A stretch of 37,905 bases of DNA. Source: an uncultured Eubacteriales bacterium. Its GTDB lineage: Bacteria; Bacillota; Clostridia; Oscillospirales; Acutalibacteraceae. The DNA is taken from assembly GCA_949293815.1 (NCBI GenBank), contig CASFEZ010000022.1, positions 1 through 37,905 of the forward strand, written 5' to 3'. Under the pieces are notes generated by a model. That model had not been told where the DNA came from. It worked only from the letters and a program-made list of their open reading frames with translations, and searched no databases. A program made the position numbers and the translations under genes. How positions within the stretch are numbered: the first letter of the stretch is position 1; each line of letters starts with the position of its first letter. Of the stretch, positions 8,968 to 16,053 are shown piece after piece.

Positions 8968-9017
8968 CAGCAAAAAGGTATTCCGCCGCCCACAAAAAGC
9001 CGCGCGGGATACCTTTT
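8968..9017 (-). terminator. intrinsic terminator after SCP2-domain gene
   Basis: AAAAGGTAT...CCGC pairs with GCGG...ATACCTTTT across one mismatch, followed by five T on the minus strand. It lies 18 bases past the stop at 9035. Confidence 0.75.
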
Positions 9018-9034
9018 CTGTTATCGCACTTATT

Positions 9035-9601
9035 TTATTTCGTCTTTTTGGCGGGCGCTTTTTTAACCGGTGCTTTCTTTTCGGCAGGCGCTTCCGCTTT
9101 CTTTTCGGCAACAGCGGCAGCCTTTTCCGATTCCTTTATCACCGGTTTTTCGTCCGCTATGTCAGCGGGCTTTTCAGCGGCAGGTTCAACCGTCTTTTCA
9201 GCGGTTTTTTCCGCTTTTTTTACCGTTTTTTTGGCGGCGGGCTTTGCGGCTTTCTTTTTGGCAGGCTTTTTCTCCTCTTTTGCCATCAAATCAACCAGCA
9301 TCAGCGCATGGTCAACGCTGCCCTCCACCTGCAAAGAGCCGGAAAGGAACAGCTGAACCGGGTCCGCTTTCTTTGCAAGAACCGCCTCCAGATCCGCAAC
9401 GGGCACGGTAATCATAGAGGTATGATCCCGATAGTCATAGGGTTCAACAGAAAAAACGCCGCCGACAAAGGCAACATAAAAGGTGCCTGCGCTTTCATCT
9501 TCCGTCATGTTGATCTGAATCGCAAAGGGCTCGGTCAGCTTGGATTCATCCACCGCACCGTATTTTGCTTTCAGTTCGTCAAATTTTTCACGGAAAGTCA
9601 T
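9035..9601 (-). CDS. SCP2 sterol-binding-domain protein with Lys/Ala-rich tail
   Basis: 188 aa. Residues 1-108 form an SCP2-like lipid-binding domain; MTFREKFDELKAKYG, a central beta sheet and FLSGSLQVEGSVDHALMLVDLM fit the family, which binds a lipid in a hydrophobic tunnel. Residues from about 109 to the end are almost only Lys, Ala, Glu, Pro and Val, with PAKK/APAKK repeats like histone H1 tails, giving a strongly basic, disordered tail. No signal peptide, so cytoplasmic. Monocistronic, with AAGGAAA before the ATG, an extended -10 promoter and a terminator. The ligand is unknown. The tail suggests binding to nucleic acid or acidic lipid (inference). Confidence 0.8.
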   Translation of the reverse strand: MTFREKFDELKAKYGAVDESKLTEPFAIQINMTEDESAGTFYVAFVGGVFSVEPYDYRDHTSMITVPVADLEAVLAKKADPVQLFLSGSLQVEGSVDHALMLVDLMAKEEKKPAKKKAAKPAAKKTVKKAEKTAEKTVEPAAEKPADIADEKPVIKESEKAAAVAEKKAEAPAEKKAPVKKAPAKKTK

Positions 9602-9641
9602 GGGTCATTTCCTTTCTTTATCGTGGTATTGTTTTAATAAT

Positions 9642-9650
9642 AGTATACCA
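9642..9650 (-). promoter_or_regulatory. extended -10 promoter of SCP2-domain gene
   Basis: Minus strand TGG TATACT (9650-9642). The -35 region is weak, as is usual for extended -10 promoters. Confidence 0.5.
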
Positions 9651-9801
9651 CTTTTTGCAAAATGATTCCAGTCCCGAAGCCGTTTTTTTTGCAAAATTTA
9701 GGTTATTAGAAGTAAAAAATAAGGGGCATCAGAAAAAAATTTCTGTGCAAAAATGGCAAAAATCGGAAATCGCGCTGTCGAATCACATCAAAAAACGGCG
9801 C

Positions 9802-11064
9802 TCAGGCATTTTTCGGTTTTCCGCAGTTGGTGCAGAAATTGCCGGTATTCTCCGTGCCGCAGGAACAGACCCAGCTGTCAGACATGGGGCGGGGTTTTCC
9901 GCAGCTTCCGCAGAATTTACCGCTGTTTTTCGCGCCGCAGCTGCAAGTCCATTCGGCAGATGCCGGACGGGGCTTGCCGCAATTGGTGCAGAATTTGCCG
10001 TCGTTTTCCGCGCCGCAGCTGCAAGTCCACCGGTCGGCGGGTTCCGGCTGTTTTTCCGCAGCCATGCGGTACAGCTCTGAGGTATTGGGGCTGCCGGTCA
10101 TCATATTGGGCATACCCATACCAATAAAGCCGTGCATGGCGCCGGCTTCGTTGGCGGCCGCCGTTTTCATGGCCTCTGCCTGGGCGCCGGTTAAAACCGC
10201 CGCCGCCATGGCGGGGTCACGCATAATGGCGCTTCTTTGCATATCGGCAATCATTTTTTCGTTTTCGGCGGAGGTATTGATGCTGTTCATGCCAATGGAC
10301 GCCACACGCAGCCCGCGCAGCTCTCCCCATTTTTCGGAAAGCGCCTCGTTCAACGCATCGGACAGCTCCACAGTGTGGGCGGGGATTTCGCTATAGCGCA
10401 CGCCCATGGCGGAAATTTTGGCAAAAGCGGGCTGCAGCGCGGTCAGCAGCTCGGTTTTGAGCATACTGTCAATGCGTTCCCGGTCATATACATCCTCCAC
10501 ATTGCCGCAAACATTGGTATAAAACAGAATCGGGTCAACGATTTTATAAGAAAATTCGCCGTTGCAGCGCACGGTAATATCCAAATCCAGCCCGATATTG
10601 CGGTCAATCACCCGGAAGGGCACCGGATTGGCCGTGCCGTATTTGTTGCCGGTAATTTCCTTTAGATTAAAATAATAAATCCGCTGGTCATGGGCGGTAT
10701 CGCCGCCGAAGGTAAAACGCTTACCCAGAACAGCAAAGGATTTTTTGATGCCCTCTCCCAGATTGCCGCAGAATAAAGTCGGCTCGGTGCCGCTGTCATA
10801 GGTATATTCGCCGGGTTCGGAACAGATATCCGCGATTTTCCCTTGATCCACAATCACGGCGCACTGCCCGTCATTGACCGCCAAAAGGGAGCCGTCGGTA
10901 ATGATGTTCTCCGACCCTTTCCGGTTGGAAGAACGGGAAGAAGAGCGCTTCTCCCCTTTTGCCACCAAAATATTTTCATCCAGCGATTCACAGTAAAAAA
11001 ACTCTTTCCACTGATCGCCCAAAACGCTGCCGGTCGCGGTAGCAGCTGCTCTTAAAATACCCAT
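9802..11064 (-). CDS. SPFH-domain protein with three C-terminal zinc ribbons (YdjI-like)
   Basis: 420 aa. The N-terminal two thirds match the SPFH/virion-core family typified by B. subtilis YdjI: a short N-terminal stretch, a beta-rich SPFH core (about 30-240), then a helical region to about 330. The C-terminus (about 344-420) has three tandem repeats of WxCSCGxxNxGxFCxxCGKP, each a CxC...CxxC zinc ribbon, visible at DNA level as ~78-base near-repeats. No signal peptide. The ATG has AAGGAG 7 bases upstream. It lies downstream of TPM- and YdjG-like genes, the order of B. subtilis ydjG-ydjH-ydjI, but a palindromic element separates it from them. Likely a scaffold at membrane domains or a membrane-stress factor. 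Confidence 0.87.
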   Translation of the reverse strand: MGILRAAATATGSVLGDQWKEFFYCESLDENILVAKGEKRSSSRSSNRKGSENIITDGSLLAVNDGQCAVIVDQGKIADICSEPGEYTYDSGTEPTLFCGNLGEGIKKSFAVLGKRFTFGGDTAHDQRIYYFNLKEITGNKYGTANPVPFRVIDRNIGLDLDITVRCNGEFSYKIVDPILFYTNVCGNVEDVYDRERIDSMLKTELLTALQPAFAKISAMGVRYSEIPAHTVELSDALNEALSEKWGELRGLRVASIGMNSINTSAENEKMIADMQRSAIMRDPAMAAAVLTGAQAEAMKTAAANEAGAMHGFIGMGMPNMMTGSPNTSELYRMAAEKQPEPADRWTCSCGAENDGKFCTNCGKPRPASAEWTCSCGAKNSGKFCGSCGKPRPMSDSWVCSCGTENTGNFCTNCGKPKNA

Positions 11065-11093
11065 AATTTTCTCCTTTTTGAATTGAATGATAT

Positions 11094-11312
11094 TCGTAGG
11101 GGCGGGTCTTGTGCCCGCCCGGGGAAGGAGCAGAAAATTCTCGCTTCCCGCCTACCAATGAAGACGCTCAGACCGATTGATTTCGGTGGCATCGAATCGC
11201 ATAAAATAATTACCGGCAAATACAAAATCAAGATTTCATCAACGCCCAATTGGCACCGATATGGTATATTTTCATCGACGCCCTCGGGCGGGCACAAGAC
11301 CCGCCCCTACGA
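11094..11312. repeat. MITE/REP-like element with 28-bp inverted ends
   Basis: A 28-bp sequence at 11094-11121 recurs as a perfect inverted copy at 11285-11312. Each end is itself a hairpin (GGGCGGG/CCCGCCC). The ~163 bases between are unlike the flanking genes and encode nothing convincing. The form is that of a non-autonomous palindromic element of BIME/MITE type. It occupies nearly all of the 314-base gap between the TPM and SPFH genes, where it could also terminate or stabilise the transcript. Confidence 0.75.
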
Positions 11313-11378
11313 TGTGCGTGAAATTGCCATAAGCGAAATGCGTGAGAATGTCAAGATGCCGTGTGTCATATGCGGCGC

Positions 11379-12296
11379 TTAAAACTTCCCTCCCCCGCCG
11401 CTGTGGGAGCGGCCGCTGCTGCCGGTGTGGAAAGACGCGCCGCCGCCTCCGCCGCCGGAATGTTGGTTTTCCTGGGGGCGGGGACGCTTTGTCACATTGC
11501 TATATAGGAAGATATCCCGGCTGTCAGTCAAATGCAGCCCCTGATTCACCGCGTACATATCCGAATCGCGCTTGAGGGAGACATTTTTCATCCGGGAATG
11601 GATGAATAACACAATGAGAAGCGACAAGAGCGCGCCGATTCCCAAGCAAATCAGAAACCGCTGACCGGTCGAAAAACGCGCACCGCCCGACGGGGTATAG
11701 CCGGAATCCCCATAGCCGGGGACATCATGCCATATGCCGCCTGCATTCCCATCGTTATAGCCATTGCTCGAAGAGGTGGAGCGCGCTTCTTCGTACAGAA
11801 TGGAGGCCTCGGCCAAAAAAGACCAGGCGGCTTCCTCATATTCGCTTTCCCGCAAAAGCGGGAGCACCGCGCTTTCAATCCGGTCAAACCCGCCGTCATA
11901 CACGGGGTCTGCACAGATACCGGTGGCGGTCACATACCATTCCCGGTCGCTGCCGTTTACGTAGATTAACAGAATCAGCCCGCTGCTCTCTTCGTCCACG
12001 CCGTAACCGCCGTAGTCATAGTAATCCTCGGAATATGCCTGGGCGCTTTGCCCTTCCAGATCGTCGATGGTTAAAATGACCGTATCGCAGCCGTATTCCT
12101 CCGCCAGGGAAACACAGGTGGATTCCAATTGAATCGCGCCCACCTCGGAAAACAATTGGGCGTTGTCAATCACACGGGGCAAATCGGTAACCGCATAGGT
12201 TTCATCACCATCCCCAGTCATGGTGACGGCTGCAACGGGAATATGAAGTATCAATAACAATAGACAGGCCACGAGGCCTGCGGCCATTCGTTTCAT
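11379..12296 (-). CDS. TPM-domain membrane protein (YdjH-like)
   Basis: 305 aa. Signal peptide at about 1-25, then an extracytoplasmic TPM domain (about 35-170; YAVTDLPRVIDNAQLFSE, GCDTVILTIDDLEGQ, YGVDEESSGLILLIYV), a Ser/Gly/Tyr-rich linker, one transmembrane helix near 213-233, and a cytoplasmic tail ending in glycine runs. TPM domains occur in thylakoid repair factors and in B. subtilis YdjH. The ATG at 12296 is 7 bases after GGAGG; a TTG at 12314 overlapping the previous stop is less likely. It lies 14 bases after the zinc-ribbon gene. Predicted to anchor the module in the membrane. Confidence 0.85.
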   Translation of the reverse strand: MKRMAAGLVACLLLLILHIPVAAVTMTGDGDETYAVTDLPRVIDNAQLFSEVGAIQLESTCVSLAEEYGCDTVILTIDDLEGQSAQAYSEDYYDYGGYGVDEESSGLILLIYVNGSDREWYVTATGICADPVYDGGFDRIESAVLPLLRESEYEEAAWSFLAEASILYEEARSTSSSNGYNDGNAGGIWHDVPGYGDSGYTPSGGARFSTGQRFLICLGIGALLSLLIVLFIHSRMKNVSLKRDSDMYAVNQGLHLTDSRDIFLYSNVTKRPRPQENQHSGGGGGGASFHTGSSGRSHSGGGGKF

Positions 12297-12310
12297 GCTT
12301 TGCCCTCCCC

Positions 12311-13375
12311 TCAAAACAGCAGCAGCTGCAACAGATACAACACGGCGGTGATTGTGGCGGTCAGACCAAAGAACAGCCCTGCGCCCTTGGCTGCCGAGGA
12401 CGGCAGCTCACCGACAAAACGGCCGGTCTGCCCGTTCATGGCAAAGGTATAGATTTTGCCGTTGAATTTTGTATTCAGCAGCCATACCGGCAACAGCGCA
12501 TAGGAGGCTTTGGTATTGCTCAGCTGCACACCGGACTGCTCGGGCACCAGCGTTGCGTAGCCGTGTACGGTTTCCCGCGCCGCGTCCAGCGCGCTTTGGC
12601 GAATGCGCTCGTTGGCGCGCTGCTGGGCGGTTTGGGCGTTTTCATCATATTTATCTGCCAAAAAGCCCGTTAAATACCCCATTTGAAAGGGCACGGCCTT
12701 GGCGCAGTCAAAGGGTTCAATGGATTCGGTATAGGCATTGTCCAGTTTTTTCGAGCCGTCTACCGGCACGGCGCGAAACTGCATATCCCCCCGGCGGAAA
12801 ATATGGTAATGGTCGGTTTTGGTATAATCGAACCGCCGGTCGCTCCAATGGGTTACCCGGGTCGCTCGGTATTCCGCCGTTACATTGCTGTCGCAATCAA
12901 ACAGCCAAAAGGGCACATAAATGCCCGTAATGCTTTCGATCCGTGCCTGTTTGGTAAACAGACTGGGCAGCAGCGGCTTTTTGCGGCAAAAATCCCGGTA
13001 CGCCTGCTGCGCCTGTTCTTTTGTAACGGAGAACGGGATAATCATATCCGGCTCAAACACCCCGGACACCCGGGAGGTCATCACCGCCGGGGTATCGCAA
13101 TAGGGACAGCGGGTGGCCGCCTGTACATCGTCGGTGATAATCTCGCCCCCGCAGGCGGGACAGGTGTAAATGGTGGATTCCCGCGCCGTATGGGATTCAT
13201 CGGGCTGGACCCAATCCATTTTATCCTGGACTTTCTCTTCCAAAACCGCCGCATACTGCTCCAAATCCGCCGCCGAAAACTCACTTTCGCAGTATTCGCA
13301 GGTCACTTTTCCGTCTTCCGGCGAAAAGTGCATAATGCCGCCGCAATGCGGGCACTTAAACTCACGAACGCTCAA
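12311..13375 (-). CDS. zinc-ribbon membrane protein (YdjG-like)
   Basis: 354 aa. Two zinc ribbons: CPHCGG...CEYC in the first 35 residues, and CPACGG...CPYC near 75-100. A long soluble domain follows (PFSVTKEQAQQAYRDF, GIYVPFWLFDCD, LLPVWLLNTKFNGKIYTFAMNGQTG) and then one hydrophobic C-terminal segment. This matches the YdjG type, often misnamed replication or TFIIB-like protein. The likely start is TTG at 13375, 8 bases after AAAGGAG; the ATG at 13393 has no site in front of it. First gene of the three-gene module, with a promoter at 13415-13443. No pspA-like gene is next to it. Confidence 0.82.
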   Translation of the reverse strand: MSVREFKCPHCGGIMHFSPEDGKVTCEYCESEFSAADLEQYAAVLEEKVQDKMDWVQPDESHTARESTIYTCPACGGEIITDDVQAATRCPYCDTPAVMTSRVSGVFEPDMIIPFSVTKEQAQQAYRDFCRKKPLLPSLFTKQARIESITGIYVPFWLFDCDSNVTAEYRATRVTHWSDRRFDYTKTDHYHIFRRGDMQFRAVPVDGSKKLDNAYTESIEPFDCAKAVPFQMGYLTGFLADKYDENAQTAQQRANERIRQSALDAARETVHGYATLVPEQSGVQLSNTKASYALLPVWLLNTKFNGKIYTFAMNGQTGRFVGELPSSAAKGAGLFFGLTATITAVLYLLQLLLF

Positions 13376-13414
13376 GCTGCTCTCTCCTTTCATCCAATCC
13401 CATAAACTTAGTTT

Positions 13415-13443
13415 ATCTTACAATTTTATTTATTTTTTATCAA
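13415..13443 (-). promoter_or_regulatory. promoter of YdjGHI-like module
   Basis: Minus strand TTGATA (13443-13438), 17-base spacer, TAAGAT (13420-13415). The ilvA promoter lies about 70 bases away on the other strand. Confidence 0.6.
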
Positions 13444-13513
13444 GACTTTTAGGGAAATATAAATTTCTCATATGTATGTTTTCTGCCCGAAACAACAGAT
13501 AGCGACAAGCATC

Positions 13514-13542
13514 TTGACAATTGCTGCCCGCAGTAATAAAAT
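13514..13542 (+). promoter_or_regulatory. ilvA-ridA promoter
   Basis: Perfect TTGACA (13514-13519), 17-base spacer, TAAAAT (13537-13542). Start of transcription is expected near 13549, leaving a leader of about 28 bases with no room for a T-box or attenuator. Confidence 0.82.
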
Positions 13543-13576
13543 AAACAGAAGAACCCGCAGGAAAGAGGCGCAAACG

Positions 13577-14770
13577 ATGCTTACACTGGACAAATTTTAC
13601 CACGCGGCATTTGTATTGAAAGATGTCATTCACCAAACGCCGATGGTACACGCCCCGGGGATCAATCCGGCAGCGGACATTTACTTAAAACCCGAAAACT
13701 TGCAGCTAACCGGTTCTTTCAAGCTGCGCGGCGCGGGATATATGATTTCCTGCCTGTCCGACGAGGAAAAGGCGCGGGGCGTGATTGCCTGTTCCGCCGG
13801 TAACCACGCGCAGGGCGTGGCGCTGGCAGCAACAAAATACCATATTAAATCCCTTATCTGCCTGCCGGACGGCGCGCCTATCTCCAAAGTGGAGGCAACC
13901 AAAGCCTACGGCGCGGAGGTCTGCATGGTCAAGGGTGTGTATGACGACGCATACCAAAAAGCCCTGCAGCTGCGTGACGAGATGGGCTATACCTTTGTGC
14001 ATCCCTTCGACGATGAAAATGTCATTGCCGGACAGGGCACCATCGGGCTTGAGATTTTGCAGGAAATGGACGATATCGACGCCATCATTGTGCCCATCGG
14101 CGGCGGCGGTCTTTGTTCGGGGATTGCTTTCGCGGCAAAATCCCTGAAGCCGAGCATTAAAATATACGGGGTACAGGCCGAGGGCGCGCCGAGTATGTAT
14201 CAATCGGTGCATGACGGTAAAATCGAAACCCTGGCTTCCGTTTCCACCATCGCCGACGGCATTGCCGTCAAGCAGCCCGGCGAAAACACCTTCCGGCTGT
14301 GCAGCCAATATGTGGACGACATTGTCACCGTTTCGGAGGACGAAATCTCCACCGCGATTTTAACGCTGATTGAGCAGCACAAAATGATTGCCGAGGGCGC
14401 GGGCGCGGTTTCCGTGGCGGCGGCGCTGTTCAACAAAGTGCCGATTGCAGGCAAAAAAGCGGTCTGTGTGGTTTCCGGCGGTAATATTGATGTAACCATT
14501 CTGTCCCGGGTGATTAAACGCGGGCTTTTGATGACCGGCCGGTCGTGCAGCCTTTGCATCGAACTGATTGACAAACCCGGTCAGCTGATGGATGTTTCCG
14601 CCATCATTGCGAACCTGGGGGCGAATGTGATTTCCGTTCACCACGAGCGGGCTGGCGAATCCAAGGACATCAACGGCTGCTATCTGCGCATTGTATTGGA
14701 AACAAGGAATTTTGAACATATTCAAAAAATTACCGATGCGCTGACAAGCGCCGGTTACCATTTGGTATAA
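13577..14770 (+). CDS. ilvA: threonine ammonia-lyase with one ACT domain
   Basis: 397 aa. PLP enzyme deaminating threonine to 2-oxobutanoate via an enamine/imine, the entry to isoleucine synthesis or threonine catabolism. PLP lysine K49 lies in GSFKLRGA, the cofactor-phosphate loop is IGGGGLCSG, and SAGNHAQGVA binds substrate. The C-terminal ~75 residues form a single ACT-like domain (ELIDKPGQLMDVSAIIANLGANV). The ~400-residue length fits the short, single-ACT class rather than the ~510-residue biosynthetic enzyme. The frame is open upstream to 13472, but AGGAAAGAGG and the promoter at 13514-13542 support the ATG at 13577. ridA follows 32 bases later. Confidence 0.95.
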   Translation: MLTLDKFYHAAFVLKDVIHQTPMVHAPGINPAADIYLKPENLQLTGSFKLRGAGYMISCLSDEEKARGVIACSAGNHAQGVALAATKYHIKSLICLPDGAPISKVEATKAYGAEVCMVKGVYDDAYQKALQLRDEMGYTFVHPFDDENVIAGQGTIGLEILQEMDDIDAIIVPIGGGGLCSGIAFAAKSLKPSIKIYGVQAEGAPSMYQSVHDGKIETLASVSTIADGIAVKQPGENTFRLCSQYVDDIVTVSEDEISTAILTLIEQHKMIAEGAGAVSVAAALFNKVPIAGKKAVCVVSGGNIDVTILSRVIKRGLLMTGRSCSLCIELIDKPGQLMDVSAIIANLGANVISVHHERAGESKDINGCYLRIVLETRNFEHIQKITDALTSAGYHLV

Positions 14771-14802
14771 GATAGAACTTTTGCGTGAAAGGATTGTTTT
14801 AT

Positions 14803-15177
14803 ATGCGTGAAAAAATTTACACCGACAAAGCCCCTGCCGCCATCGGACCCTATTCCCAGGCGGTGAAGATCGGCGAGCGTCTTCTTTCATCCGGTCAGAT
14901 TCCGATTAACCCCGCCACCGGCAATATCGAAGCAGCGGACATTCAGGCGCAGGCGGCACAGGTTTGCGAAAATCTGAAAGCCGTACTGGAAGCCGCCGGC
15001 TCTTCTTTGGACAAGGTGCTGAAAACCACCTGCTTCTTAAAAGATATCAACGATTTTGCTGCGTTTAACGAGGTATACGCCCGGTATTTTACCGAAAAAC
15101 CCGCCAGAAGCTGCGTAGGCGGTCTGCAATTGCCCAAAGGTGCTTTAGTGGAAATTGAGGTCATAGCTGAAGTATAA
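14803..15177 (+). CDS. ridA: RidA family 2-iminobutanoate/2-iminopropanoate deaminase
   Basis: 124 aa, typical length. RidA hydrolyses the reactive enamine/imine released by threonine and serine dehydratases, protecting PLP enzymes. The catalytic arginine R102 (in ARSCVGGLQLPKGALVEIE) and E118 are present, along with the IGPYSQAV and SSGQIPINPATG blocks. Active as a trimer in the family. The ATG at 14803 follows AAAGGA; a GTG at 14785 is possible but poorly placed. It is in one transcription unit with ilvA, whose product makes its substrate, and is closed by a strong terminator. Confidence 0.96.
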   Translation: MREKIYTDKAPAAIGPYSQAVKIGERLLSSGQIPINPATGNIEAADIQAQAAQVCENLKAVLEAAGSSLDKVLKTTCFLKDINDFAAFNEVYARYFTEKPARSCVGGLQLPKGALVEIEVIAEV

Positions 15178-15185
15178 TACAAAAC

Positions 15186-15243
15186 AAATGGTGCTGCTCT
15201 GCCGCAGATACATTTTTATGCGCAGCAGCAGCACCATTTTTAT
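15186..15243 (+). terminator. intrinsic terminator of ilvA-ridA
   Basis: 13-bp stem AAATGGTGCTGCT (15186-15198) with AGCAGCACCATTT (15227-15239), followed by a T tract. Confidence 0.88.
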
Positions 15244-15386
15244 GCCGAAAAACAGAAAAAATACGAACACCGAGTATTCGCTTTTTTAAGCCGTTTCCTT
15301 CCTATTGTATATTTTCCGGAATGAGGCAAAAAAAGGGAAACCGTTCTGGACACCTTGTGGACACCTGGGGCAAAATGCAGCAAAAA

Positions 15387-15455
15387 AGAAAAGCCTTATA
15401 TATCGTAAAACCGTTGATACATAAGGCTTTTTGATGGTCCGAGTGGCGAGACTTG
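15387..15455 (-). repeat. upstream copy of 69-bp direct repeat (tRNA-Pro 3' end plus terminator)
   Basis: Identical over 69 bases to 15558-15626, at an offset of 171. Read on the minus strand it holds the last 21 bases of tRNA-Pro through CCA (15455-15435) and the terminator hairpin with its T tract, but no 5' part of a tRNA. It resembles the duplicated 3' tRNA end left by tRNA-targeted integration or by tandem duplication. Confidence 0.85.
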
Positions 15456-15551
15456 CCCGGGTGCTTGCAGCACGCCGGCACGCACGCGAGCTAAAAAACC
15501 TTCCCCCGGAAGGTTTTTTCCGGCTTCGCCGTCGCTCTGTTCAAGTCTCGC
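15446..15551. other. 106-bp segment bounded by 10-bp inverted repeats
   Basis: GCGAGACTTG (15446-15455) and its inverse CAAGTCTCGC (15542-15551) bound a segment with a strong internal hairpin (AAAAACCTTCC/GGAAGGTTTTT, about 15493-15519) and a smaller one (GTGCT/GCAC). The inverted ends equal the T-arm sequence of the adjacent tRNA-Pro. No coding content. Confidence 0.6.
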
Positions 15552-15557
15552 AAAAAG

Positions 15558-15605
15558 AGAAAAGCCTTATATATCGTAAAACCGTTGATACATAAGGCTT
15601 TTTGA
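15558..15605 (-). terminator. tRNA-Pro terminator
   Basis: Just after the encoded CCA, AAAAGCCTTAT pairs with ATAAGGCTTTT, extended to 16 pairs including one G-U, and is followed by TCTTTTT on the minus strand. An identical second copy lies at 15387-15434. Confidence 0.85.
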
Positions 15606-15681
15606 TGGTCCGAGTGGCGAGACTTGAACTCACGGCCTCTTGACCCCCAGTCAAGCGCGCTCCCAACTGCGCCACACCCGG
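15606..15681 (-). tRNA. tRNA-Pro (anticodon GGG)
   Basis: 76 nt with encoded CCA (15608-15606). Acceptor stem CCGGGTG pairs with CACTCGG (one G-U). The D arm contains GCGCAGTTGGGAGCGC. The anticodon stem is CTTGA/TCAAG with loop CTGGGGG, giving anticodon GGG. The T arm is GAGTTCAAGTCTC-like. Discriminator base A. It is transcribed leftward from the promoter at 15706-15734. The next 3' sequence is a terminator that recurs 171 bases on. Confidence 0.93.
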
Positions 15682-15705
15682 ATATCGATATATGGAACGG
15701 TGTAT

Positions 15706-15734
15706 ACTATACCATATCCCAATGGAATTTGCAA
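15706..15734 (-). promoter_or_regulatory. tRNA-Pro promoter
   Basis: Minus strand TTGCAA (15734-15729), 17-base spacer, TATAGT (15711-15706) with TGG extended -10. The mature 5' end at 15681 is about 18 bases past the expected start site. Confidence 0.75.
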
Positions 15735-16053
15735 GTATTTTTTCAATTTTTTTTGATTTCTTTTTGTAGCGTTACAAAAGAAGTAAGACCAATAAAGAAT
15801 TGAAAAGCGATTGAGGCGAGATAGAATAAGAATTGTGACAAACTTACACTATCAAGAAAGGACGCAATCGCCATCTATTATAGCGCAGAACAAGCGTTTT
15901 GTACATACCAAAATGCAACAAGAGCGCATGCGGTATACATATTTAGATTTTATTTTTTTATTTTTCTTTCGCGGCAGCGGTGAACGCGGTTTTTGTTTTA
16001 CGGTTTCGGTTCTTCGTAAAAAACGCTGGTGAGTCGGGCGGCAGGTGTATGCG
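15735..16053. other. gene-free interval
   Basis: 319 bases, T-rich at the left end. A 73-codon open frame on the + strand (15811-16032) has no ribosome site and low-complexity Phe-rich content, so it is not called. No clear hairpin terminator was found for the gene ending at 16054. Confidence 0.5.

Noticed and set aside
9850-10040. Tandem ~78-base repeats as a CRISPR-like or satellite array
   Set aside because: They are the coding repeats of three zinc ribbons at the end of the SPFH protein, with codon-level divergence.
15811-16032. 73-codon + strand frame in the interval right of tRNA-Pro
   Set aside because: No ribosome site or promoter, Phe-rich low-complexity product.
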